DNA of 64,000 nucleotides from an uncultured Cellulomonas sp. (lineage in GTDB: Bacteria > Actinomycetota > Actinomycetes > Actinomycetales > Cellulomonadaceae). Below the pieces are notes generated by a model. It saw only the letters and a program-made list of their open reading frames with translations. It was not told the origin of the DNA and did no database searches. Within the stretch, counting starts at the first letter, position 1. Every line of letters starts with the position of its first letter. Made by a program: the position numbers and the translations under genes. Below are positions 35,099 through 43,819 of this stretch, in pieces. The DNA lies in the NCBI RefSeq assembly GCF_947494015.1, contig NZ_CANLTL010000002.1, forward strand, positions 124,001 to 188,000. The letters run 5' to 3'.

Positions 35099-36250
35099 TC
35101 AGGCCCCCTGCCCGGGGTGCAGGACGACCTTGGTCCAGCCGTCGTCCCGCTTGTCGAAGTGCTCGTAGGCCTCCGGTGCCCGGTCGAGCGGCAGCTCGTG
35201 GCTGACGATGAACGACGGCTCCGCCTTGCCTCCCGCGATGAGGTCGCGCAGCTGCCGGTTGTACTTCTTGACCGGCGCCTGGCCGCTACCGATGTGCTGG
35301 CCCTTGAACCAGAACATGCCGAAGTCGAAGGCGAGCTTTCCCTGCTTGGCGAGCTCGTCGTTCGCCCCGGGGTCCTGCGGCACGAAGACGCCGACCGTGC
35401 CGATCTTCCCGGTGAAGCGCACCGAGGCGACGAGGCGGTTCATCGTCAGGTTCGCCTGCTCCTGGCCGTCGGGCTCGTGCGCCTGGTAGCCGACGCACTC
35501 GCAGCCGTTGTCGGCGCCCAGCCCCATCGTCTGGTCGAGAACCGCTTGCACCGGGTCGACCGTGGAGTCGTCGATCGCGATCGCCCCGATCGACTCGGCC
35601 AGCCGGAGCCGGTCGGGCTGCCGGTCGACGACCATCACCTTGCCGGCGCCGCGGATCGTCGCCGAGAGCGCGGCCATCAGACCCACCGGTCCCGCACCGA
35701 AGATGACCGTCTGGTCGCCGGGCTTCACGCCCGCCATCTCGGTGGCGTGGTACCCGGTGGGGAAGATGTCGGAGAGCATCACGTAGTCGGTCTGGCGCTG
35801 CTCGGCGTCCTCCCCGAGCCGCAGGCAGTTGAAGTCACCCCACGGCACGCGCAGCAGCTCCGCCTGTCCACCCGCGTACGGACCCATGTCGGCGAACCCG
35901 TACGCGGCGCCGGCCATGCTGGGCTCGGGCTGTGCGGTCAGGCAGTAGTTCGTCAGCTGACGCTCGCAGTTCTTGCAGTGGCCGCAGGCGATGTTGAACG
36001 GCAGGACGACCCAGTCGCCCACCTGGACCTTGTCGACGCCGTCGCCGACCTCGATCACCTGCCCGAGGTTCTCGTGCCCGAACGAGCGGCCCGTCTCGAA
36101 GTCGGTCCGCCCCTCGTACATGTGCAGGTCCGAGCCGCAGATGTTCGCGGAGGTGATCCGCACCAGGACGTCGGTCGGCCGCTCGATCCGGGCGTCCGGG
36201 ACGTCCTTGACGCTGACCTGCCGCGGTCCCTCGTAGACGACTGCCTTCAT
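35099..36250 (-). CDS. Zinc-dependent dehydrogenase, glutathione-independent formaldehyde dehydrogenase type
   Basis: A 383-residue MDR enzyme. It has zinc ligands in [12 protein letters not shown] and GHENLG, the structural zinc site [15 protein letters not shown], and the nucleotide site [14 protein letters not shown] followed by an acidic VVDRQPDR (NAD). The insert around [12 protein letters not shown] is typical of the Pseudomonas-type formaldehyde dehydrogenase (dismutase) branch. ATG 36250 is preceded by GAGGAGG. It is first in a leftward four-gene set and divergent from the SRPBCC-dehydrogenase pair. The substrate is uncertain. Confidence 0.9.
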   Translation of the reverse strand: MKAVVYEGPRQVSVKDVPDARIERPTDVLVRITSANICGSDLHMYEGRTDFETGRSFGHENLGQVIEVGDGVDKVQVGDWVVLPFNIACGHCKNCERQLTNYCLTAQPEPSMAGAAYGFADMGPYAGGQAELLRVPWGDFNCLRLGEDAEQRQTDYVMLSDIFPTGYHATEMAGVKPGDQTVIFGAGPVGLMAALSATIRGAGKVMVVDRQPDRLRLAESIGAIAIDDSTVDPVQAVLDQTMGLGADNGCECVGYQAHEPDGQEQANLTMNRLVASVRFTGKIGTVGVFVPQDPGANDELAKQGKLAFDFGMFWFKGQHIGSGQAPVKKYNRQLRDLIAGGKAEPSFIVSHELPLDRAPEAYEHFDKRDDGWTKVVLHPGQGA

Positions 36251-36504
36251 GATGCCTCCTCGTCGTGGCGACCCCACCGGTCGGGGCACGGGTTGGGGCA
36301 GCCATTGGACTCCCGTGCGGGTCCGGTCCGGTATCGGCAGACATGCCCATTCCGTCTCCGATGTCTGCGGCGGCTGGGTGCCCCGTCGTGTCGGGCCCCG
36401 CTGCCCATCGCGTTCCCGCGATATCGGTCGAACGACCCATGGCAGTCGACATGCCGGTGGGCCTTGTCTTGGTCTGACCCGACTCCCCCACACAGGAGCA
36501 GCCC

Positions 36505-37044
36505 ATGGAACTGACCGCCACGACCACCGTGACGCGGCCGGTCGAGGACGTGTACGCCTTCTGGCGCGACCTGGAACGGTTGGCCACCTTCATGGCCCAC
36601 CTCGACGACGTCCGCACCACCGGGCCGCGGACCAGCCACTGGAAGGCGAGCGCGCCCTTCGACACGACAGTCGAGTGGGACGCCGAGATCGTGGACGAGG
36701 TCACCGCGGAACGGATCGCGTGGCGATCCGTCGAGGGTGCCGACATCGACAACGCCGGGGAGGTGATCTTCGCGCCGGCGCCCGGCGGCCGCGGCACCGA
36801 GGTGCGCGTGACGCTGCGCTACGACGCGCCTGCCGGGCCGCTGGGCAAGGCGGTGGCGAAGTACTTCGGCGAGGAGCCGTCCCAGCAGCTCGACGACGAC
36901 CTGCGCCGGTTCAAGCAGGTGATGGAGACGGGCGAGGTGGTCCGCTCCGACGGCGCCCCGTGGGGCAAGCGGGCACGCAAGGAGTTCCCGCAGCGTCCGG
37001 CACAGCCGCTGACCGAGGACGAGTGGAGGGAGATCCAGGCGTGA
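36505..37044 (+). CDS. SRPBCC-family (coenzyme Q-binding/cyclase-like) protein
   Basis: A 179-residue START-like protein. [20 protein letters not shown] at the start is the classic first strand and helix, followed by [20 protein letters not shown] and [22 protein letters not shown]-terminal helix ([17 protein letters not shown]) and a basic tail follow. Such proteins bind small hydrophobic ligands. AGGAG precedes ATG 36505. It overlaps the following dehydrogenase by GTGA and is divergent from a related operon. Confidence 0.88.
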   Translation: MELTATTTVTRPVEDVYAFWRDLERLATFMAHLDDVRTTGPRTSHWKASAPFDTTVEWDAEIVDEVTAERIAWRSVEGADIDNAGEVIFAPAPGGRGTEVRVTLRYDAPAGPLGKAVAKYFGEEPSQQLDDDLRRFKQVMETGEVVRSDGAPWGKRARKEFPQRPAQPLTEDEWREIQA

Positions 37045-38216
37045 AGGCGAACTGCTGGGTGAAGCCGAACAAGGTCGAGGTCCGGGACGTCCCGGACCCG
37101 CGCATCTTGAACAGCAGGGACGCGATCGTGCGGATCACCTCGACGGCGATCTGCGGGTCGGACCTGCACCTCCTGGACGGCTACGTGCCGACCATGCAGG
37201 AGGGCGACGTCATGGGGCACGAGTTCATGGGCGAGGTCGTCGAGGTCGGGCCCGGGGTGGACGCCTCGCGGCTACGGGTCGGGGACCGCGTCGTCGTCCC
37301 CTTCCCCATCGCCTGCGGGGCGTGCGCCGCCTGCCGAGCCGAGCTGTACTCGTGCTGCGAGAACACCAACCCCAACGCGGGCATCGCGGAGAAGATGTTC
37401 GGGCACCCGACCGCGGGCATCTTCGGGTACTCCCACCTCACCGGCGGGTTCGCCGGTGGGCAGGCGCAGTACGCCCGCGTCCCCTTCGCGGACGTCAACC
37501 CGCTGCGGATCGAGTCCGACCTCAGCGACGAGCAGGTCCTCTTCCTGTCAGACATCCTCCCGACCGGCTACATGGGCGCCGAGATGTGCGACATCCAGCC
37601 CGGGGACGTCGTCGCCGTCTGGGGGGCGGGGCCCGTGGGACAGTTCGCGATGGACAGCGCCCGGGTGCTCGGCGCGGCCCAGGTCGTGGCTATCGACAAG
37701 GAGCCCTACCGCTTGTCGATGGCCGCCGACCAGGGGTATGCCACCATCGACTTCGACCAGGTCGACGTCCGGTCCGCGCTGCTCGAGCTGACCGGCGGCC
37801 GGGGACCGGACAAATGCATCGACGCCGTCGGCATGGAGGCGACGCACGGCGCCGCCCACATCCACCTGTACGACCGGCTCAAGCAGGCGACGCGCTCCGA
37901 GAGCGACCGGCCGCACGCCCTGCGTCAGGCGATCATGGCCTGCCGCAGCGGCGGCGTCGTCTCGGTCATCGGCGTCTACGGCGGTCTGGTCGACAAGTTC
38001 CCGGCCGGGGCCTGGATGAACCGGTCGCTGACCCTCCGGACCGGGCAGTGCCACGTCCAGCGGTACATGCGCCCGCTGCTGGACCGGATCGAGCGAGGCG
38101 AGATCGACCCCACGCGGGTGATCACCCATCGGCTGCCCCTGGCCGAGGCCCCGCACGGCTACGACATCTTCAAGAACAAGGAGGACGACTGCGAGAAGAT
38201 CATCCTGAAGCCGTGA
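37041..38216 (+). CDS. Zinc-dependent alcohol dehydrogenase (MDR family)
   Basis: A 391-residue enzyme of the same length and layout as the 32859-34034 protein. Zinc site [13 protein letters not shown] and GHEFMG, structural cysteines [15 protein letters not shown], nucleotide site [14 protein letters not shown] with acidic [13 protein letters not shown] 37041 overlaps the SRPBCC stop, which sets the start. A 17-bp hairpin at 38278 closes the operon. It is probably NAD-dependent; its substrate is unknown. Its paralogue lies across the divergent promoter, suggesting local duplication. Confidence 0.9.
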   Translation: MKANCWVKPNKVEVRDVPDPRILNSRDAIVRITSTAICGSDLHLLDGYVPTMQEGDVMGHEFMGEVVEVGPGVDASRLRVGDRVVVPFPIACGACAACRAELYSCCENTNPNAGIAEKMFGHPTAGIFGYSHLTGGFAGGQAQYARVPFADVNPLRIESDLSDEQVLFLSDILPTGYMGAEMCDIQPGDVVAVWGAGPVGQFAMDSARVLGAAQVVAIDKEPYRLSMAADQGYATIDFDQVDVRSALLELTGGRGPDKCIDAVGMEATHGAAHIHLYDRLKQATRSESDRPHALRQAIMACRSGGVVSVIGVYGGLVDKFPAGAWMNRSLTLRTGQCHVQRYMRPLLDRIERGEIDPTRVITHRLPLAEAPHGYDIFKNKEDDCEKIILKP

Positions 38217-38799
38217 CCGCGGCCACGCGGGACAGCTGAGCCCGAAGACGGCCGGCCCGCTCGCCACGGCCTCGCCTGCCTCCGGCTCGGCGACACGTGT
38301 TGCCGGGCCGGAGGCATGTCGGATCGCCGTCGGCCGAGTGCGGCGCGCAGTCCTGCCGGCGCGACATCGCCGCCGCGCGCCCCCGTCACGACGCGGGTAG
38401 GCTCGGTCGTCGACGACATGGCGCCCACCGGGCGGCCACGAACGGACCGCACGGTGGTCCGCGGGACCTGCAGCGGTCTTCGTCCGCGCTGAGCATCTGC
38501 CTCCGTGACGGGAGGCTCACGAGGCGCCCCGTGGCCGGGAACCTCTCCCCCTCGCCGCCGCGCGATCACTCGATGACCGAGGCGGCCGACGGACGCCCGC
38601 GCCAGGCGTCCGCCGCAGCGGGGCGACCGTGCGGGAACACGTACCGAGGGTTTCTCCGGGCCCCGATAGCCGCGCCCGGGGATGCCCCAGGCGGCGCGAT
38701 GAGGCCCCCGTCCCTCGGCCGGCTGCAGCGCCGCTCGTCGCTCCGCGGGCGAAGACGTCCCCCCACGCCGGCGCCGTGGCTCCAGAACCGGTTCGCCCG
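38217..38799. other. Long gap before short LuxR gene (583 bp)
   Basis: It holds the terminator at 38278-38315 and otherwise no supported gene. A frame open from GTG 38629 continues into the LuxR gene, but its third-position GC (about 76% by hand count) is well below the neighbouring genes. It shows no homology to the longer LuxR paralogue, so I regard it as non-coding or decayed. Confidence 0.5.
38278..38315 (+). terminator. 17-bp hairpin downstream of dehydrogenase operon
   Basis: Bases 38278-38294 pair without interruption with 38299-38315 (two G-U pairs) around the loop ACGT, 61 bases after the dehydrogenase stop. No T-run follows. Its strength and position suit a terminator. Confidence 0.7.
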
Positions 38800-39339
38800 A
38801 TGCACTCCCTGCTCATCACCGCACGCCTGGTCCACGGGGCGACTGCCGGGACAGTGCTCCTCCTGGACGGCCTCACCCGACGACTGCCGGGCCTGGCCGA
38901 CGACCCGCTGCTCGGGGTCGGCTCTCCAGTTCTGGCCGTGGCTCGCGAGCGGATCGCGGACGGGCAGGTCTACCTGGCCTTCGTGTGGCCGTTGGGTGGC
39001 CGGCATGCCCCCGACGGGCACACGCGCGTCACGGTGCTCGCCGCACCCGACGACGTGCCGGCGCTCGTGGTGGGTGCGGTGGTGCTGTCGTCCGGGCCTG
39101 ACCTGCACGGTCTGACGCCCCGGGAGCTGGAGGTGCTCGGGCTCCTGGTCGACGGGTCCTCGAACCAGGAGATCGCCCGTGCACTGGTGGTGGCCCCACG
39201 CACGGTCGCGGCGCACATCGAGCACCTGCTGGCCAAGCTGGCGGTCTCCACGCGGACGCTCGCGGCCGTGCATGCCTACCGGGAGGGCCTGTACGTGCCC
39301 GCGGCTGCCGGGGCGGGTCATGCAGGCCACGTCCCCTGA
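38800..39339 (+). CDS. Short LuxR-type regulator lacking the sensor domain
   Basis: A 179-residue protein that aligns with the C-terminal half of the regulator at 29779-30861, from PMHSLLITARLVHGATAGTV through VYLAFVWPLGGRHAPDGHTR to the LuxR HTH LTPRELEVLGLLVDGSSNQE. The GAF-like half is missing, and the upstream DNA has non-coding base use. It is either an N-terminally truncated duplicate or a genuine short regulator. ATG 38800 is where homology starts but has no good ribosome site; GTG 38629 would add 57 Arg/Pro-rich residues without homology. Confidence 0.62.
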   Translation: MHSLLITARLVHGATAGTVLLLDGLTRRLPGLADDPLLGVGSPVLAVARERIADGQVYLAFVWPLGGRHAPDGHTRVTVLAAPDDVPALVVGAVVLSSGPDLHGLTPRELEVLGLLVDGSSNQEIARALVVAPRTVAAHIEHLLAKLAVSTRTLAAVHAYREGLYVPAAAGAGHAGHVP

Positions 39340-39391
39340 GCCGCCGGTGCTCGCCGTACGGGACCCGCACCCGGGAGTCATCGAGCTGCGC

Positions 39392-39435
39392 GCGTGCCCG
39401 GGCGTCGCGGTCCTCACCGCCTCGCCCGGGCACGC
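39392..39435. terminator. Two-part hairpin between convergent LuxR and GMC genes
   Basis: The outer arms 39392-39404 and 39423-39435 pair perfectly over 13 bases. A 2x2 internal loop is followed by an inner 5-bp stem (39407-39411 with 39416-39420). It lies between the convergent gene ends, so is probably a bidirectional terminator. Confidence 0.65.
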
Positions 39436-39449
39436 CTCGGCGTCGGCCG

Positions 39450-41096
39450 TCAGCTCCGGCTGCCCGCGTCGCGGCCGTCCGCGATGCGCTCGGCCACCCG
39501 CCAGGCGTTGGCCATGATCGTGAGCGTGGGGTTGGCCCCGGTGCCGGTCGGGAACGGGCCGCCGTCGACGACGAAGAGGTTCTCCACGGTGTGCGCCCGG
39601 CAGTCCCGGTCGAGGACCGACGTGCCCGGGTCGTCGCCCATGCGGGTGGTCCCGTGCTGGTGCGAGCAGTTCCCGGTGATGCGCTCGGGGTAGACCTTCT
39701 GCACGCTCGTCGCGCCGGCGGCCTCGAGGATCTCCGCGCTGCGGTCGATGAGGAACCGGCCCATCGCGAGGTCGTTCTCGTGCGGGGTGAGGGTGATGCG
39801 CGCGACCGGGAGGCCCCAGTCGTCGACGACCGTGTCGTCCAGGTCGACCCGGTTGTCGTGCTGCGGCAGGTCGTGGACGACCATGGACGCGGCCATGGAG
39901 TGGTTGAACAACTCCCGGTCGACCCGCTTGGCTTCCGCTCCCCATGCCGGACGGTCCGGGAGGGACCAGTTGATGGGCAGCGGGATCCCGACGCCCGACG
40001 TCGCCAGGTGCCCGCCGCCGGCGAAGCCTCGGCTGTCGTCGTGCCCGTAGAACTCGAACGAGCTCGCGCTGACGTAGCCGCCACCGGCCCACGCGTAGAT
40101 CGGGTCGTCGAATGTGCCGACCGCCGAGCTGAACTCGTGGAACGTGACGTTGCGACCCACGAGGTCGTTCTCGTTCCCCAGACCGTGCGGGTGCTGCGCC
40201 GAGGTGGACAGCAGCATGAGGCGGGCCGTCTCCACCGCCCCGCAGGCCAGGACGACGACGTCGGCCTCCTGCTCGTGCAGGCGGCCCTGGGCGTCCTCGT
40301 AGACGGCGCCCTTGGCGCGTCCGCGCGCGTCGACGGTGATCTCCCGGACGTAGCTCTCCGGGCGCAGGTCGTACCGGCCGGTGGCCACCGCGTGGGGGAC
40401 GAAGACGTTGAGGGCGCTCGAGCGGGTTCCGGACGGGTCGCCGTGCTGCTGCGCGAACGCACTGAGGACCGTCGCGGGGCGACCGTCGAACGGCTGGGAC
40501 AGGGCGGCCTGCGGGGTCGGGAAGGTGTTCCAGCCGAGCTTCGCGGCGCCCGCGTGGTACTTCTCGGCGTACCGCGACATCGGCATCGGCGGGCACGGGT
40601 AGCCCTTGGACCGGAACGACTCGTACCGGTTGGCCCCGGCCTTGCCGGAGACCCCGAACGCCCACTCGACAGCGGTATAGTAGGGCTCGAGCTCGGCGTA
40701 GGTGATGGGCCAGTCCGCGAGCGAGGCGCCGGCCACGTCCCCGACGATGCTGTGGAAGCGGAAGTCGTCCTCGGTGAAACGCGGCAACCAGCCCTGCCAG
40801 TGCACCGTCCCACCACCGACCATCTGCGGCACGGGGCAGAACAGCTCGGTCCTGGTCTCCTCGTCGACGCCGTCGCGCACGGTCCGCGGGTTGAGCAGCG
40901 GGTCCGGCCATAGGTCGTACCTGTTGATGCTGGCGAGCTCGTCGCCGCTGAAGCTCTCCTTGGTGCGCCAGGGGCCCTTCTCGAGGGCGACCACGCGCAA
41001 CCCACGCTCGGTGAGGACCTTGGCGGCGGTGGCGCCGGAGGCGCCGGCCCCGATGATCAGGACGTCGGTGCGGTCGTGGTTGGTCGTGCGGCTCAT
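39450..41096 (-). CDS. GMC-family FAD oxidoreductase, large subunit
   Basis: A 548-residue flavoenzyme. The FAD Rossmann motif GAGASGATAAKVL begins at residue 16, PQMVGGGTVHWQGWLPRF is the family signature, and the catalytic His region reads SHQHGTTRMG, with FPTGTGANPTLTIMANAWRV near the end. It pairs with the small subunit encoded 5 bases upstream. Such pairs include gluconate/2-keto-gluconate dehydrogenases and the glucoside 3-dehydrogenases. No signal peptide is seen on either subunit, so the complex seems cytoplasmic. It is last in a seven-gene sugar operon. The sugar and electron acceptor are unknown. Confidence 0.88.
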   Translation of the reverse strand: MSRTTNHDRTDVLIIGAGASGATAAKVLTERGLRVVALEKGPWRTKESFSGDELASINRYDLWPDPLLNPRTVRDGVDEETRTELFCPVPQMVGGGTVHWQGWLPRFTEDDFRFHSIVGDVAGASLADWPITYAELEPYYTAVEWAFGVSGKAGANRYESFRSKGYPCPPMPMSRYAEKYHAGAAKLGWNTFPTPQAALSQPFDGRPATVLSAFAQQHGDPSGTRSSALNVFVPHAVATGRYDLRPESYVREITVDARGRAKGAVYEDAQGRLHEQEADVVVLACGAVETARLMLLSTSAQHPHGLGNENDLVGRNVTFHEFSSAVGTFDDPIYAWAGGGYVSASSFEFYGHDDSRGFAGGGHLATSGVGIPLPINWSLPDRPAWGAEAKRVDRELFNHSMAASMVVHDLPQHDNRVDLDDTVVDDWGLPVARITLTPHENDLAMGRFLIDRSAEILEAAGATSVQKVYPERITGNCSHQHGTTRMGDDPGTSVLDRDCRAHTVENLFVVDGGPFPTGTGANPTLTIMANAWRVAERIADGRDAGSRS

Positions 41097-41101
41097 GTCG
41101 G

Positions 41102-41749
41102 TCAGTCCTCCGTGCCGGGGTGCACCCGGTTCTCGGCGAAGTAGTCGATGGTCGTGTAGCGGCCCTGATGGACCTCCGCGAGGTTGGCGGGACCGGGGAA
41201 CCCGATCACCTGCCAGCCGACGTGGTCCCGGTTGCCGCCGTATACCGGGTCGGAGTAGAAGCCCTGGCGGGTGTGCAGGGCGAGCAGCGGGATGAAGCCG
41301 AGGTCGACCTCTGCGCTCGTCTGCTGCAGAGCCGTCTCGACCGGGGCGCCGTACAGGGTGACCTGGCTGCGGGCCAGGTCGGCCTCCTGCTCACGCCCCT
41401 CGGGGCGCTCGACCTCGCGCAGGACGTCGTCCTGCGCGTCGGGGTCGAGGTCGACGAAGTCGGCCCCGCGCTTGCGGGCCGCGGCGTCCAGTGCCTGGAT
41501 GCCGGCGACGTACCGCTCCCGGACGAGCTCGATGCGGCGCGTCCAGGCGTCGCGCCGGCGCCCGGAGAGGGTCTCGAAGCCGCTGCCGTCCGGGGTCGCG
41601 TAGACGTACCGGGGACCGGACAGGTAGCGGTCGAGGAAGTCGATCGTCCCGGCCTCCGCCGCGCCGGGCGTGTCGTCGGTGGGGATCATCCGGGCCATCG
41701 CCGCGGCGACGGTCGCCCGCTGGTGCGGATCGAAGAACGTGTCGGTCAT
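41102..41749 (-). CDS. Gluconate 2-dehydrogenase subunit 3-type small subunit
   Basis: A 215-residue protein with the family's opening (FFDPHQRATVAAAMARMIPT, DDTPGAAEAGTIDFLDRYL) and the C-terminal YGGNRDHVGWQVIGFPGP. It is the accessory subunit of the adjoining GMC dehydrogenase. The usual Tat signal of periplasmic members is absent. The ATG overlaps the preceding Gfo/Idh gene stop by 4 bases. Confidence 0.88.
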   Translation of the reverse strand: MTDTFFDPHQRATVAAAMARMIPTDDTPGAAEAGTIDFLDRYLSGPRYVYATPDGSGFETLSGRRRDAWTRRIELVRERYVAGIQALDAAARKRGADFVDLDPDAQDDVLREVERPEGREQEADLARSQVTLYGAPVETALQQTSAEVDLGFIPLLALHTRQGFYSDPVYGGNRDHVGWQVIGFPGPANLAEVHQGRYTTIDYFAENRVHPGTED

Positions 41750-42831
41750 ACGGGTACCTCCACCCAGGTCCGGGTGCGCGACGAGCGCACCACCGCGTCA
41801 GTGATCCGAGCGGCGCGGGCGCCGTCGGCGAAGGTCGGCAGGCCGGGCACGTCCTCGCCGCGGACCCGGCGCGAGACGTCGGCCACGAAGGCGTCGAAGC
41901 TGTCCTGGTAGCCCTGCGGGTGCCCCGCCGGAAGGACGGCGTAGGGGGCGGCGGCCGGTTCCAGTGCGGCGGGGTCCCGCAGGACGGTGCGGTTCACGTC
42001 CGTGCCGCCCACCCACAGCTCCTCGGGGCGCTCCTGGTCGAAGGCCAGGGAGGCGAGCGTCCCGTCGAAGGAGAACGCGAGGCGGTTCTTGCGTCCCGGC
42101 GAGGCCTGGGAGACGACGAGCGAGCCGGTCGCTCCGCGGTCCGTCTCGAAGAGCACCGAGGCGCCGTCCTCGGTCGTCACCGCACGACCGGCGCGCTCCG
42201 GGTGCACCACGGCGGTCCGTGCGGTCAGAGCCGTGATGCGGTGCCCGGTGACGAACTCCATGAGGTCGCACCAGTGGATGCCCACGTCACCGAACGCCCG
42301 CGACGCCCCGCCGCGCGCCGCGTCCACCCGCCAGTTCGTGCCCGAGGCTGCGGCCAGCCAGTCCTGCAGATACGAGCCGTGCAGCAGCCACAGTGTCCCC
42401 ACGTCGCCGCGGGCCACCATGGCCCGGGCGTGCCGGACGGTGGCGTAGAAGCGGTAGACGAACGGGACGGCGGCGACGACGTCCGCCTCGGCGGCGAGCC
42501 GTTCGAGCTCGGCCGCGTCGGCGGGGTCGGTCGCGAGCGGCTTCTCGCACACGACGTGCTTGCCGGCCGCCAGCGCCAGGCGCACCAGCGACGCGTGCGT
42601 GTCGTTCGGTGTGCAGACGTGGACGACGTCGACGTCGTCCGAGGCCACGAGCTCGGCCGCGTCGGCGGACGCGGCCTCGGCGCCGAGCCGTGCCGCGGCG
42701 GACTGCCCCCGCTCCGGGGTGCTGCCGGCCACGAGGGTGACCACTCCTGCGCCCCGGCGGACCGCGCGGGCATGGACGTCGGCCATGAACCCCGTGCCGA
42801 CGATGCCGTGGCGCAGCGGCTTGCCGTTCAC
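41746..42831 (-). CDS. Gfo/Idh/MocA-family sugar dehydrogenase
   Basis: A 361-residue NAD(P)-dependent oxidoreductase. The Rossmann motif GIVGTGFMADVHARAV begins at residue 9, followed by VHVCTPNDTHASL and the signature Lys in VCEKPLATD. The substrate domain holds FGDVGIHWCDLMEFVTGHRI, with the conserved Asp/His pair. GTG 42831 overlaps the permease stop (GTGA) and follows AGGCGG, which sets the start. It probably oxidises or reduces a sugar or inositol at one carbon; with the GMC enzyme and isomerase it suggests keto-sugar chemistry. Confidence 0.9.
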   Translation of the reverse strand: MNGKPLRHGIVGTGFMADVHARAVRRGAGVVTLVAGSTPERGQSAAARLGAEAASADAAELVASDDVDVVHVCTPNDTHASLVRLALAAGKHVVCEKPLATDPADAAELERLAAEADVVAAVPFVYRFYATVRHARAMVARGDVGTLWLLHGSYLQDWLAAASGTNWRVDAARGGASRAFGDVGIHWCDLMEFVTGHRITALTARTAVVHPERAGRAVTTEDGASVLFETDRGATGSLVVSQASPGRKNRLAFSFDGTLASLAFDQERPEELWVGGTDVNRTVLRDPAALEPAAAPYAVLPAGHPQGYQDSFDAFVADVSRRVRGEDVPGLPTFADGARAARITDAVVRSSRTRTWVEVPV

Positions 42832-43817
42832 TTCCGCCTCGCCAGGGCCACCGCGAGGATGATGATGACGCCCCGGACGACCTGCTGCTGGCTGGTGTCC
42901 AGCCCGGCGAGCACGAGCCCGTTGTTGATCAGGCCGATCAGCAGGGCGCCCACGAGGGTCCCCACGACGGAGCCGGCGCCGCCGAAGAGGCTGGTGCCGC
43001 CGAGGATGACCGCCGCGATGGCGGACAGCTCGTCGCCGCTGCCCCACTGGAAGCGTCCGGACTCGAGCCGGCCGGCGTAGAGCATGCCGGCCAGGGCGGC
43101 CAGCACGGAGGAGATCACCAGGACCTGGAACTTGATCCGCCGGGTGTTGATCCCGGTGAACTCGGCGGCCATCCGGTTGCCGCCGGTCGCCAGGACCTTC
43201 CGTCCGAAGCGCGTCTTGGCCAGGCCGACGGCGCCGATGACCACGACGATCGCCATCCACCCCAGCAACCCGGGCACAGGCCCGAAGTTGCCACCGCCGA
43301 AGACGAGGTTGTAGGTGGGGTCGAGGATCGGCTGCGGGGCGGACTGGGTGATCCACTGGGCGATCCCGACGGCGATGCCCAGCATGCCGAGGGTGACCAG
43401 GAAGGACGGGATGTTGAGCAGGCTGACCAGTGCGCCGTTGATCGACCCCACGACGACGCCCACCAGCAGCCCGGCGACGATGCCGGCCACGAGGCCGTAG
43501 TCGGAGATCGCCATCGCGGTGACCACGCTGGCCAACCCTGCGGTGGACCCGACGGACAGGTCGATCTCCGCGCACGCGATCACGTAGGTCACGCCCACGG
43601 CGATGATCGCGATGATCGCCGACTGCCGCACGATGTTGAGCAGGTTGTTGGCGGTCAGGAAGCCGTCGTCGCCGAGAGTCACCGCGAAGGCGACGAAGAC
43701 GAGGGCGAAGCCGATGTAGATGATGTAGCGGCGCCAGTCGAACCCCTGGAGGAACGAGCCGGGGCTCGCCGCGACGGTGCCGCGGCCGGTGGCGGGCGTG
43801 GACGTGGTGGTGGGCAT
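42828..43817 (-). CDS. Sugar ABC transporter permease, CUT2/ribose type
   Basis: A 329-residue permease of the RbsC/XylH family with about nine membrane segments. The diagnostic CAEIDLSVGSTAGLASVVTA, GRKVLATGGNRMAAEFTGIN and AAVILGGTSLFGGAGSVVGT are all present. It is encoded directly after the ATPase (2 bases between) and is overlapped by the Gfo/Idh start. It forms the homodimeric channel for the monosaccharide-binding lipoprotein of this operon. Confidence 0.94.
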   Translation of the reverse strand: MPTTTSTPATGRGTVAASPGSFLQGFDWRRYIIYIGFALVFVAFAVTLGDDGFLTANNLLNIVRQSAIIAIIAVGVTYVIACAEIDLSVGSTAGLASVVTAMAISDYGLVAGIVAGLLVGVVVGSINGALVSLLNIPSFLVTLGMLGIAVGIAQWITQSAPQPILDPTYNLVFGGGNFGPVPGLLGWMAIVVVIGAVGLAKTRFGRKVLATGGNRMAAEFTGINTRRIKFQVLVISSVLAALAGMLYAGRLESGRFQWGSGDELSAIAAVILGGTSLFGGAGSVVGTLVGALLIGLINNGLVLAGLDTSQQQVVRGVIIILAVALARRK

Positions 43818-43819
43818 GG

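Noticed and set aside
38629-38799. N-terminal extension of the short LuxR protein
   Set aside because: Arg/Pro-rich, no homology to the paralogue, and lower third-position GC than real genes nearby.
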